A model generated the notes under the pieces. That model was not told the origin of the DNA. It made no database searches and was given only the letters and a program-made list of their open reading frames with translations. Position numbers and translations under genes: made by a program. From positions 28,016-92,015 of the forward strand of contig CAKUGR010000012.1 in assembly GCA_934654775.1 (NCBI GenBank): a stretch of 64,000 nt of DNA. The letters are read 5' to 3'. Positions 18,272 to 26,836 of this stretch are shown here, one piece after another. The stretch comes from an uncultured Collinsella sp. GTDB taxonomy: Bacteria; Actinomycetota; Coriobacteriia; Coriobacteriales; Coriobacteriaceae. Positions within the stretch are counted from its first letter, which is position 1. Each line of letters starts with the position of its first letter.

Positions 18272-21200
18272 TCACGCTTCGCCCCAGAATCTATGGGTGT
18301 TGCGCAGGAGCTGTGCAGTTTTATCCTCAGCTGCCTCAATATCAGACTCTTTGGCCTGCCAAGTCCAGTTGCCCGTGGCGACACCCGGCACGTTCATGCG
18401 CGCATCGTCGCCCAGCCCCAGCACGTCCTGCAGCGGCATCATCACGAGCGGCGCATCGCTTGCTAGCGCGTCGGCCATCAGCTTGGCCGCACACTCAACG
18501 CCGCTCGGCTCGTCGCCGCCCGCAAAGGAGCGCGTGCACCAACCGGCGAGCGTCGACGTGTCGTGCGTCGAGGTGTACAGAATCTTGCCCGGCGTGGGAT
18601 GTACGCCACAGCGGACGTCGTAATCGCTAAACTCAAGCACGTCCATGCCGGGGAAGCCGCAGGTCGATGCCATCGCGCGAACACCAGGCGTCAGGTAGCC
18701 CAGATCCTCGGCAATAAAGTTGAGCGGCCCCAGCTCGTCGTAGGCAGTCTGGAACAGGTCCTTGCCCGGACCCGCCAGCCAGCGGCCATCGGCGCAGGCT
18801 TTGCCCGCGGGAATGCTAAAGTAGCTGTGGAAGCCCAGGAAGTGATCCAGACGAACGCGGTCGTACAGCGAGAACGCGCGACGCAGGCGGTCCATCCACC
18901 AGCGGTAGCCGTTCTCCTTCATGTGGTCCCAGCGGAAGGTGGGATTGCCCCACACCTGGCCCTCGGGTGCAAAGTTGTCGGGCGGCGCGCCGGAAATCTC
19001 AATCGCCTTGCCGGTATCGGACAGCCAGAAGTTCTCGGGCTCGCTCCACGCGTCGGCCGAATCGTCCGAGACGTACATCGGAATGTCGCCGATAACCTCG
19101 ATTCCCTTCTTGTGCGCGTAGTTCATGAGCTCGCACCACGCGAGGTCAAAGCGATACTGCATGTATGCCTGCAGCTCGGCCTCGTCGTGGAAGCGCTTGT
19201 CGTCGATCAGATGCTCGTTGTAGCGCGCGACATCGGCCGGCCAATCATGACGCGATTCGCCTTCAAAGTACTTCTTGACGGCCATGTAGACGCAGTACTT
19301 CTCGAGCCAATCGGCATTGCGATGCTTAAACGCGGTGTAGAGCGGGTCGGCGTCCTCGCCGCCATGCGCCTTCCAGGTCTCAAAATCGGCAGCAAGCTCC
19401 TCGTGGCTCTCGGGCAGCAGGTCGATATTGCCGGCAAAGGCAGAAGGGCCGGCGTAAGGGGAGCGGAAGAAGTCCGTCGGGTTGACGGGCAGGACCTGCC
19501 AGTAGCGCATGCCCATGGCGGCCAGATGGTCGATAAAGCGACGCGTGGGCGTACCGATCGTGCCGGGCTTGCCGTCGTCGGTCGGCACCGAGGTGATGTG
19601 GCACACGACGCCCGCGCCGTGATCGAGCGGCTCCTGCAGGCGCTGCTCGGCGTGGTGATAGATGATCGACGAACCCAGCGGGTACAGGTCGAGCGTGACC
19701 GTGCCGTTGTGGATCTCGCACTCGTGACCGCTAATGACGTCGCTTGCACATTCGCCGAGCGCCGGAATCGTCACGCGGTGCGAATTGCGCAGGCTGCGGT
19801 TGATGATGACGGTCGCGGACTCGCCGTCCTTGCCCGTACGGTTGTAGGCCAGCACCTCGTCATTGAGCGCGAACGCCCTGATCTCGCCGTCGATCATAAA
19901 CGGCAGCGCGCGGCGCACGGCCGAGGCGTTCTTGACGATCGCGAGCGTGTCGAAGTCGTGCAGGTCTTCCTTGGTCGGCAGGGTGCGACGGTTGCCCGGA
20001 TCGGTAAGGCCCTCCAGGCCGTACTCGTCGCCGTAGTAGATTGAAGGCACGCCGGGGAAGGTCATCTGCATGAGCGTGGCGAGCCAAAAGCGGCTCTTGG
20101 CCAGTCCCATCGCGTTCTCGTCCAGGCGCCATTTGCTGCGCTCGCTCTCGGGCAGCTGCGACTCGTCGGGGCCGCCGCCGAGCACCGAGATGATGCGCGG
20201 ACGGTCGTGGCTCGAAAGCAGATTGAGCGCGCAGGACAATGCCTCGCTCGGGTAGTTCTCACGCAGGGTTTCGATATCCTCGGCTGCCTGGTAGGCGTTC
20301 TTGTAGCCCATCAAAAACCCGATGACCATATCGCGGAAGGGGTAATCCATAGCAGAGTCCAGCTCGGAGCCCTGCAGGTAGCGGCGCAGGTGGCCATAGC
20401 TAATCTTGTTGGAGGCGTCCTCCCAGACCTCGCCGAGCAGCAGCGCGTCGGGCTTTTCGGCGAGTACTGCCTTCTTGATCTCGGCCAGGAAGTCGTCAGA
20501 AAGCTCGTCAGCGACGTCCAGGCGCCAGCCGTGGGCACCGGCGCGCAGCCACTTGCGGATGACGCCGTCCTTGCCCAAGAGCTTCTCGCGCACGAGCTCG
20601 GACTTCTCGTTGATCGCGGGCATGTTACCCACGCCCCACCAGCAATCGTACGATCCGTCCTCGTGGAAGGTGAAGGCGTCGCGCCACGGCGAATCCTCGC
20701 TCTGCCAGGCGCCTTCACCGGGGTAGTTGCCATAGCGGTTGAAATAGATCGAGTCATCGCCCGTGTGGTTGAAGACGCCGTCCAGGATGATGGAAATGCC
20801 CAGCTTCTCGGCTGCCTGGTACAGCTCGGTAAAGTCCTGCTCGGTGCCCAGGATCGGATCGATTTTGGTGTAGTCGGCCGTGTCGTAGCGATGGTTGCTC
20901 GCGGCCTCAAAGATGGGGTTGAGGTAGATGGCGGTAAAGCCCAGCTCGGCGATGCGGGGCAGGTCTTCCTGGATGCCCTTGAGCGATCCGCCGTAGAAGT
21001 CCCAGGTTTTGATTGAGCCATCTTCAGCGCGCTCGTACACAGGCGGCTCGTTCCAGTCCTCGACCATGCGGCGCTGAATGCCCTTACGCGGCTTTTCGAG
21101 CTCGGCCAGCGTGCGCTCGCGCCAATGCTCGTCGCGGGCGTAGCGGTCGGGGAAGATCTGGTAGACCATGCCGCGCTCGTACCAGGTGGGACGGTTCTCG

Positions 21201-21568
21201 CGGTGCTTGTAGACGGTAATCTGGAAGGACGGAACCTCGGCGTAGTCGTAGGTTACGCCCTCGCCGCCGGTGTGACCCTGCGGTGCGCCCAAGCGGACCT
21301 CGGGCTGGCCCTCGATATTACATATAAAGCTGTACCAGATTAGACAGGGTTCGGCGCACTCAAGCTCTACGGTAAATATGCCGTCGCCCTCGTGCGTCAT
21401 GGGATACAGAGACTCGCCAATCTCATCTACCCAGGTGCGCAGCGTAAGCGTTGCCTGGTTGGGATTGGCATCCTCCAAAATCACCGAGAGTGCAACGGAA
21501 GTTCCAGTGGTCACAGCGCCAAACGGAGTGCGAAACTGCGGTAGGCGGCTGTTGTGAATCAATCTCAT
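18272..21568 (-). CDS. Fusion of GH13 alpha-amylase-type enzyme and GH77 4-alpha-glucanotransferase
   Basis: One 1098-residue chain with two enzymes. Residues 1-120 form a beta-sandwich starch-binding-like domain; about 130-640 is a GH13 barrel of the neopullulanase/maltogenic type with DGVFNHTG, GWRLDVADE (nucleophile Asp), LLGEVWED (acid Glu) and LLSSHDRPR. From about 645 it is a MalQ domain: GTPTRRFIDHLAAMG, GDIPMYVSDDSADAW, RLDHFLGF (nucleophile), AEDLGYLTPGV and STHDTSTLAGW. Together they would trim and reshuffle alpha-1,4 glucans. It lies downstream of the glg genes on the same strand with a 430-base gap. No signal peptide, so it acts in the cytoplasm. Confidence 0.92.
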   Translation of the reverse strand: MRLIHNSRLPQFRTPFGAVTTGTSVALSVILEDANPNQATLTLRTWVDEIGESLYPMTHEGDGIFTVELECAEPCLIWYSFICNIEGQPEVRLGAPQGHTGGEGVTYDYAEVPSFQITVYKHRENRPTWYERGMVYQIFPDRYARDEHWRERTLAELEKPRKGIQRRMVEDWNEPPVYERAEDGSIKTWDFYGGSLKGIQEDLPRIAELGFTAIYLNPIFEAASNHRYDTADYTKIDPILGTEQDFTELYQAAEKLGISIILDGVFNHTGDDSIYFNRYGNYPGEGAWQSEDSPWRDAFTFHEDGSYDCWWGVGNMPAINEKSELVREKLLGKDGVIRKWLRAGAHGWRLDVADELSDDFLAEIKKAVLAEKPDALLLGEVWEDASNKISYGHLRRYLQGSELDSAMDYPFRDMVIGFLMGYKNAYQAAEDIETLRENYPSEALSCALNLLSSHDRPRIISVLGGGPDESQLPESERSKWRLDENAMGLAKSRFWLATLMQMTFPGVPSIYYGDEYGLEGLTDPGNRRTLPTKEDLHDFDTLAIVKNASAVRRALPFMIDGEIRAFALNDEVLAYNRTGKDGESATVIINRSLRNSHRVTIPALGECASDVISGHECEIHNGTVTLDLYPLGSSIIYHHAEQRLQEPLDHGAGVVCHITSVPTDDGKPGTIGTPTRRFIDHLAAMGMRYWQVLPVNPTDFFRSPYAGPSAFAGNIDLLPESHEELAADFETWKAHGGEDADPLYTAFKHRNADWLEKYCVYMAVKKYFEGESRHDWPADVARYNEHLIDDKRFHDEAELQAYMQYRFDLAWCELMNYAHKKGIEVIGDIPMYVSDDSADAWSEPENFWLSDTGKAIEISGAPPDNFAPEGQVWGNPTFRWDHMKENGYRWWMDRLRRAFSLYDRVRLDHFLGFHSYFSIPAGKACADGRWLAGPGKDLFQTAYDELGPLNFIAEDLGYLTPGVRAMASTCGFPGMDVLEFSDYDVRCGVHPTPGKILYTSTHDTSTLAGWCTRSFAGGDEPSGVECAAKLMADALASDAPLVMMPLQDVLGLGDDARMNVPGVATGNWTWQAKESDIEAAEDKTAQLLRNTHRFWGEA

Positions 21569-21774
21569 AGTACGGTCCAGTTCTATACAGTCATGGCCAG
21601 CGGGCCATGGGCTTTACGCACCAGATATAAGTATATCTGTTGTACACAGGGTGTATAAACAACATCCGTTTACCATCGGCGAACGGTTGTCCTAGAAAAT
21701 CGTTTTACCACACAAATTATCGCGATATTCAAAAACGCCTATACCGATACTATTTGTAGCCAACCTAAAGTACC

Positions 21775-21908
21775 CCGGTTTACTACGATAAATTGAATGA
21801 TCTCAACCACAGTCATTTTGGTGATATCAAAACCACAGTTAGAAGCGTTGTCAATTTCGACGATTACTCGCCGTGGTCGGCCAGAGTCATTTTGTCGTAG
21901 TAAACCGG
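21775..21908. repeat. 134-base inverted repeat (family F) between glgA and the GH13-GH77 gene
   Basis: Arms CCGGTTTACTACGA at 21775-21788 and the perfect complement at 21895-21908. Inside are direct repeats: AACCACAGT at 21805 and 21831, and AGTCATTTTG at 21811 and 21885. The 430-base gap (21569-21998) holds this element, the glgA terminator and AT-rich sequence that may include the promoter of the fusion gene; no gene is seen. Confidence 0.7.
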
Positions 21909-21937
21909 CCCTCTTTTAAATACGAAGTTTAACCAAG

Positions 21938-21970
21938 AAGAGGGCGCCTGGTTGGGGCGCCCTCTTTTGC
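21938..21970. terminator. Rho-independent terminator after glgA
   Basis: AAGAGGGCGCC at 21938-21948 pairs perfectly with 21956-21966 around a seven-base loop. It lies about 35 bases beyond the minus-strand glgA stop, suggesting that the glg operon ends here. Confidence 0.75.
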
Positions 21971-21998
21971 GTTGAGGATTGAATTTTAATCGTCCGGG

Positions 21999-24359
21999 TT
22001 AGCGGCGCTTGCGGGTGGCCGTTGCCTTGCGGACGGAGGTCTTCTTGGTCTGAGCCTTCTCCTCAGTGGGAGCGGCGGGGGAGACCGGGGCCTTCTTGGT
22101 GGGCTCGGTCTTTGTCGTAGCCTTCGGAGCGGTCTTGACCTCGGCGGCCTTCGGTGCCGGCTCGGCCTTTACCTCGGCCTTGGGCTCCTCTTTGGCAGCA
22201 GCGGGCTTAGTCTCTGCCTTGGGAGTTGCGGCCTTTGCCGTTGTCTTCTTGGTTGCCGTCGTGCGTTTTCGCGTGGTGGTCTTGGCGGCGGGCTTGACCT
22301 CGACGGTTGCCTCCGCCTTGGCCTCGGCAGGCGTCTCCTCGACCTTGGCGGCAGCCTTTGCGGCCGCCTTGGGAGCAGCCTTCGTTGCAGCGGTCTTGGT
22401 AGCCGTCGCCTTCGTAGCCGTAGCCTTCTTGGCGGCAGTGGTCTTGGTCGTGCTCTTGTTCGCGGTCGTCTTCTTGGCAGCGGTCTTGGTCGGAGCCTTT
22501 GCCGCAGGCTTTGCCTCGACGGCGGCCTCAGCCTTTACCTCGGGAGCAGACTCGGCCTCGGCGGCCTTCTTAGCAGCGGCGGTCGTGCGCTTGCGCGTCG
22601 TCGTTGCCTTGGTAGCAGTTGTCTTTGCTGCGGCGGCCTTAGTCGTCGCAGCCTTCTTGGCCGTCGTCTTGCGCGTCGCGGTCTTCTTGGCGGCGGGCTT
22701 TGCAGCCGGCTTATCCTCGGCCTCGGGAGCTGCCTCAACCTTCACTTCAGATTTAGCCTCAACTGGCTTCTCCTCAGCCTTGGGCTCCTCAACAGCAGCG
22801 GGCGCCACAACAACCGGCTCGGCCTTGGGCTCCTCAGCGGCCACCGGCTCAGCAACAGCCTCAGGCTCGTCGACAACCGCTGCCGGCCTCTCAATCTCCG
22901 GATGCATAAAGAAGTACAGGTCCAGATACTTGTCGGCCGAGCGCGTCCAGCTAAAGTCCTGGCTCATGGCCTGCGTGACCAGCTGATTCCAGGCGTCGCG
23001 GTTATCCCAGAACAGGCGTGCCGCGCGGAACACGGCGTCGCCCATCTCGTCGCCGTTAAAGTTGCTAAACGAGAAGCCCGTGCCCTCGCCGGTAAACTCG
23101 TTATACGGGATCACCGTGTCCTTCAGACCACCGGTTTCGCGAACGATGGGCAGGGTGCCGTAGCGCATGGCGATGATCTGCGACAGGCCGCAGGGCTCAA
23201 ACTTCGAAGGCATCAGGAACATATCGGCGGCGGCATACATACGCTGCGACAGCGCAGGATCGAACTCGATGCGTGCGGCCATGGTGCCGGGGTACTTGTC
23301 CTGGAAGTAACGCAGGCCGTCCTCGTAGTCGCGGTCGCCGGTGCCCAGCACCGCCACCTGCACGCCGCCGGCCAGGATGCGGTCGAGCGCGTACATGACC
23401 AGGTCCATGCCCTTCTGGCGCGTCAGGCGCGTGACCATAACCATGAGCGGACGGTCGTCGCGAACCTCGAGCCCCAGCTCCTCCTGCAGCTTAGCCTTGC
23501 AGACGGCCTTGCCGGAGCGGTCCTCGACGGTGTAGTTCGCGGCAATGCGCTTGTCGGTCGCCGGGTCAAAGCCCGCCACGTCAATGCCGTTCAAAATACC
23601 CTGCAGCGCATAGGAGCGCTCGCGCAGAACACCGTCCAGGCCCTCGCCAAACTCGGGCGTCTGGATCTCGTTGGCATAGGTGGGGCTCACCGTGGTGATG
23701 GCATCGGCATAGCGCAGCGCGCCCAGCATGTAGTTGATGCTGCAGGCGTCGCAACGCAGCTGCGAGGCGGCCGCCGGAATGTGCGCCACGCCCAGGATGT
23801 CCTCCATTACGGTGTCGCTAAACTGGCCCTGGAACGCCACGTTGTGGATCGAGAACACGGTCTTAACGCGGTCGTACAGCGGCAGCCCCTGGTAGAACTC
23901 GCGCAAGAACACGGGCGCCAGTGCCGTCTGCCAGTCATTGCAGTGCAGGATGTCGCACTCAAAGCCCTCGGGCAGGTGTTGCAGGCTCTCGGTGATGGCC
24001 TTGGAGAAGAACGCAAAACGCTCGCCGTCGTCAAAGAAGCCGTACGGATAGTCGCGCGCAAAGTAGTGCTCGTTGTCGATGAACATATAGGTAACGCCGT
24101 CGTGCTCGAGCTTCTCGAGCCCGCAGTACTCATTGCGCCAACCCAGGTTCACGTAAAAGTCGGAGAAGTGCTCCATCTGCGCCTTGTACTCGTCCTTGAT
24201 GGTGGCGTACTTGGGCACCATCACGATTACTTCGGCGCCGGCGCGCACAAGCGCCGCAGGCAGCGAGCCCGCCACGTCGCCCAGGCCACCGGTCTTTACA
24301 AACGGCGCGCACTCGGCCGAGGCAAACACGATCTGCATCTTTTTGCTGGAATCTGCCAT
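21999..24359 (-). CDS. glgA: Glycogen synthase with long Lys/Ala/Thr-rich C-terminal tail
   Basis: A 786-residue protein. Residues 1-480 are a normal bacterial GT5 glycogen synthase, with the ADP-glucose-binding KTGGLGDVAGSLP at the N-terminus and PSKFEPCGLSQIIAMRYG near the C-end of the catalytic part. After about residue 484 comes a tail of some 300 residues, first Glu/Pro/Val-rich, then made of short repeats such as KPAAKTTTRKRTTATKK, like histone H1 tails. Family members are usually about 480 residues. The start at 24359 has GGGAG six bases upstream. It ends the glgBPCDA gene run. Tail function is unknown. Confidence 0.93.
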   Translation of the reverse strand: MADSSKKMQIVFASAECAPFVKTGGLGDVAGSLPAALVRAGAEVIVMVPKYATIKDEYKAQMEHFSDFYVNLGWRNEYCGLEKLEHDGVTYMFIDNEHYFARDYPYGFFDDGERFAFFSKAITESLQHLPEGFECDILHCNDWQTALAPVFLREFYQGLPLYDRVKTVFSIHNVAFQGQFSDTVMEDILGVAHIPAAASQLRCDACSINYMLGALRYADAITTVSPTYANEIQTPEFGEGLDGVLRERSYALQGILNGIDVAGFDPATDKRIAANYTVEDRSGKAVCKAKLQEELGLEVRDDRPLMVMVTRLTRQKGMDLVMYALDRILAGGVQVAVLGTGDRDYEDGLRYFQDKYPGTMAARIEFDPALSQRMYAAADMFLMPSKFEPCGLSQIIAMRYGTLPIVRETGGLKDTVIPYNEFTGEGTGFSFSNFNGDEMGDAVFRAARLFWDNRDAWNQLVTQAMSQDFSWTRSADKYLDLYFFMHPEIERPAAVVDEPEAVAEPVAAEEPKAEPVVVAPAAVEEPKAEEKPVEAKSEVKVEAAPEAEDKPAAKPAAKKTATRKTTAKKAATTKAAAAKTTATKATTTRKRTTAAAKKAAEAESAPEVKAEAAVEAKPAAKAPTKTAAKKTTANKSTTKTTAAKKATATKATATKTAATKAAPKAAAKAAAKVEETPAEAKAEATVEVKPAAKTTTRKRTTATKKTTAKAATPKAETKPAAAKEEPKAEVKAEPAPKAAEVKTAPKATTKTEPTKKAPVSPAAPTEEKAQTKKTSVRKATATRKRR

Positions 24360-24449
24360 ATTGTCTCCCATGTTGTTATTCGAGAATAGCCGCCAGGCGC
24401 GAACCGGGCGGCTATTCTACCGTTTAGGTGTAATTATGCGACACCAACG

Positions 24450-25577
24450 TTAACGTACGATGGTGGTATCGGAAGTTAACGGAGCCTTGCCCAGCACCAG
24501 GATGTTCTCGGGCGTGCCGCGAAGCTCGGTGTTGGTGGGGACCACGTTGTTCTTGTCCAGAATGGCGTTCTCGACGCGGGCGCCGCTCTTGATGATGCAG
24601 CTCTGGTTGATGATCGAGTTGGTCACCGAAGCGCCTTCCTCGACCACAACGCCGCGCGACAGGATCGAGTTGCGCACGGTGCCCTTGATGATGCAGCCGG
24701 CCGAGATGATCGAGTTGCACGCATGGCTGCCGGTCGCATAGCGCGAAGGCGGCACGTCGTGAGCCTTGGTCAGGATCGGGCGCTCGGGGTCAAAGAGCTG
24801 GTCGGCCACGGTCTGGTCGAGCAGGTCCATGCTGCGGCGATACAGCGACTTCTCGCTAAACACGCCCACGACCTCGCCCTTGTACTCGTAGCTGCACACG
24901 TCGATGTTGCCAAAGTCGCCCTGGAGTGCCTCGAGCAGGTCCAGATAGTCGGCGGCCTGGTAGTGGTCGATAATCTCGAGCAGCGTCTCGCGGTTGACGA
25001 TGCAGCAGTCCATGGAGGCGTTGTCGCCGTACACGACGCCGGCGCTTACGCCCGTCAGGCGGCCGTTCTCGTTAATCTCGAGCTTGGTCTCGTCATCGAC
25101 ATTGCGCGTGGCCTTGCAGTACACCACGGTCATCTGGGCGCCGGAGTTCTCGTGCGCCTCGATGATGGTGTTGAGGTCCATGTTAAAGATGATGTTGGTG
25201 CCCATCATCACGACATAGGGCTTCTCCGAGCGCTGGAACAGCGTCTTGTTGGAGATGATGTCGCGCAGCAGGAAGCGCATGCCGCCCTTGGTGGTGCCAT
25301 ACGCGTTGCCGGGCACCATGAACAGGCCGCCCTTCTTGCGGTCCAGGCCCCAGTCCTTACCCGAGCCCACGTGGTCGATCAGCGAACGGTAGTTACCCGG
25401 CATGACGACGCCGACGGTCTTGATGCCGGCATTCATCATGTTGGAAAGCGGAAAGTCGATCAGACGGTAGCGGCCCAAAAACGGAACGGACGCGATGGGG
25501 CGGTCCTTGAGCAGGACGCTGCCGTAGGACGAAGAGTAGTTAGCGGTGATATAACCGATGGCCTTGCGATTGATCAT
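24450..25577 (-). CDS. glgD: GlgD-type glucose-1-phosphate adenylyltransferase subunit
   Basis: A 375-residue nucleotidyltransferase-like protein. It has RYRLIDFPLSNMMNAGIKTVGV and a C-terminal left-handed beta-helix, but its N-terminus (MINRKAIGYITANYSSS) lacks the GGxGxRL nucleotide loop seen in its neighbour GlgC. That is the pattern of GlgD, a non-catalytic or weakly active partner that forms a heterotetramer with GlgC in Firmicutes. The start at 25577 has GGGGGAA upstream, placed inside the end of glgC, and lies only four bases after glgC. Confidence 0.88.
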   Translation of the reverse strand: MINRKAIGYITANYSSSYGSVLLKDRPIASVPFLGRYRLIDFPLSNMMNAGIKTVGVVMPGNYRSLIDHVGSGKDWGLDRKKGGLFMVPGNAYGTTKGGMRFLLRDIISNKTLFQRSEKPYVVMMGTNIIFNMDLNTIIEAHENSGAQMTVVYCKATRNVDDETKLEINENGRLTGVSAGVVYGDNASMDCCIVNRETLLEIIDHYQAADYLDLLEALQGDFGNIDVCSYEYKGEVVGVFSEKSLYRRSMDLLDQTVADQLFDPERPILTKAHDVPPSRYATGSHACNSIISAGCIIKGTVRNSILSRGVVVEEGASVTNSIINQSCIIKSGARVENAILDKNNVVPTNTELRGTPENILVLGKAPLTSDTTIVR

Positions 25578-25581
25578 CGGA

Positions 25582-26730
25582 TCATTCCCCCTTCCCGATA
25601 ACGACGTCATTTCCAACGACGGCCGTATCCTTGGTGGTATCGACAGAGCCGAGCTTCACGCCCTCTTCGACCGTGGAGTTCTCGCCCAAAATAGCGCGGC
25701 AGATGTGCGCGCCGCTCTTAACGTGCGCACCCGGCAGCAGCACGGAGTCCTCGACCACGGCGCGCTCCTCGATGATGACATCGGTCGAAAGGATCGAGTG
25801 GCGAGCGGTGCCGTAGATTTTGCAGCCGTTGGAGACCAGGCAGTCGTCCAGGCGGCCGTCCGGTCCAATGTAGTGCGGCGGACGCGTGGTGATGTTGGAC
25901 ATGATGGGGAAGTGCTTGTCGAACAGGTCGAACTCGGGGTTGTTGCCCAGCAGGTCCATCGAGGTCTCGTGGAAGCTGGCGATGGTGCCGACGTCCTTCC
26001 AAAAGCCGTGGAACTCGTAGCTGTACAGGCGCTTGTTCTCGCCGAGCAGCTTGGGGATGATGTCCTTACCAAAGTCGTGGCTCGAGCGCTGGTCCAGAGC
26101 ATCCTCCTCGAGCGCCTCGATCAGAACATCGGCCGAGAAGATGTAGATGCCCATGGACGCGAGGTTCGAATCGGGCTTATCGGGCTTCTCGGTAAACTTG
26201 GTAATGCGGCCGTCCTCGGGGTCGGTGGTCAGGATGCCAAAGCGGCTGGCCTCCTCCCACGGCACGGGCATAACGCTCACCGTGAGGTCGGCGTTGTTCT
26301 CAATGTGCGTCTTGAGCATCTTGCGGTAGTCCATGCGATACAGGTGATCGCCCGAAAGAATCAGGACGTACTTGGGGTCGTTGGCCTTGATGTAGTCGAG
26401 GTTCTGTGTAATGGCGTCGGCCGTGCCCGCATACCAGGCGCCGCCGGTCTGCGTCTCGTACGGCGGCAGGATCGACACGCCGCCGTCACGGCTGTCCAGA
26501 TCCCACGCCTCGCCGGAGCCCACGTAGGCATGCAGCAGGTAGGGACGGTACTGCGTCAGAACGCCCACCGTGTCGATGCCCGAGTTGGAGCAGTTGGACA
26601 GCGAAAAGTCGATAATGCGGAACTTGCCACCAAAGCTAACCGCCGGCTTAGCGATCTTTTGGGTGAGTGCCCCCAATCGGCTGCCCTGTCCTCCTGCGAG
26701 GAGCATCGCGATGCATTCTTTCTTACTCAT
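25582..26730 (-). CDS. glgC: Glucose-1-phosphate adenylyltransferase
   Basis: The 382-residue catalytic subunit that makes ADP-glucose, the donor for GlgA. The nucleotide loop [16 protein letters not shown] is intact, followed by [19 protein letters not shown], the glucose-phosphate region FTEKPDKP, and C-terminal beta-helix repeats. AGGAG precedes the ATG. It is followed within four bases by glgD, so the two subunits are probably made together. Confidence 0.95.
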   Translation of the reverse strand: MSKKECIAMLLAGGQGSRLGALTQKIAKPAVSFGGKFRIIDFSLSNCSNSGIDTVGVLTQYRPYLLHAYVGSGEAWDLDSRDGGVSILPPYETQTGGAWYAGTADAITQNLDYIKANDPKYVLILSGDHLYRMDYRKMLKTHIENNADLTVSVMPVPWEEASRFGILTTDPEDGRITKFTEKPDKPDSNLASMGIYIFSADVLIEALEEDALDQRSSHDFGKDIIPKLLGENKRLYSYEFHGFWKDVGTIASFHETSMDLLGNNPEFDLFDKHFPIMSNITTRPPHYIGPDGRLDDCLVSNGCKIYGTARHSILSTDVIIEERAVVEDSVLLPGAHVKSGAHICRAILGENSTVEEGVKLGSVDTTKDTAVVGNDVVIGKGE

Positions 26731-26771
26731 CGATTTCTCCTTCTGTCATCGATGTTCCTAAACCCATTAGC

Positions 26772-26800
26772 GACGGGCGCGGCGCTCGGTCACGCCCGTC
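26772..26800 (-). other. Small hairpin between glgP and glgC
   Basis: GACGGGCG at 26772-26779 pairs with CGCCCGTC at 26793-26800 in the 106-base gap. No T-run follows, so it is more likely an mRNA processing or stability element, or an attenuator, than a full terminator. Confidence 0.35.
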
Positions 26801-26836
26801 GAGTAATGCCGTGCGGCAAAGGGAGCTCGCGCGCCT

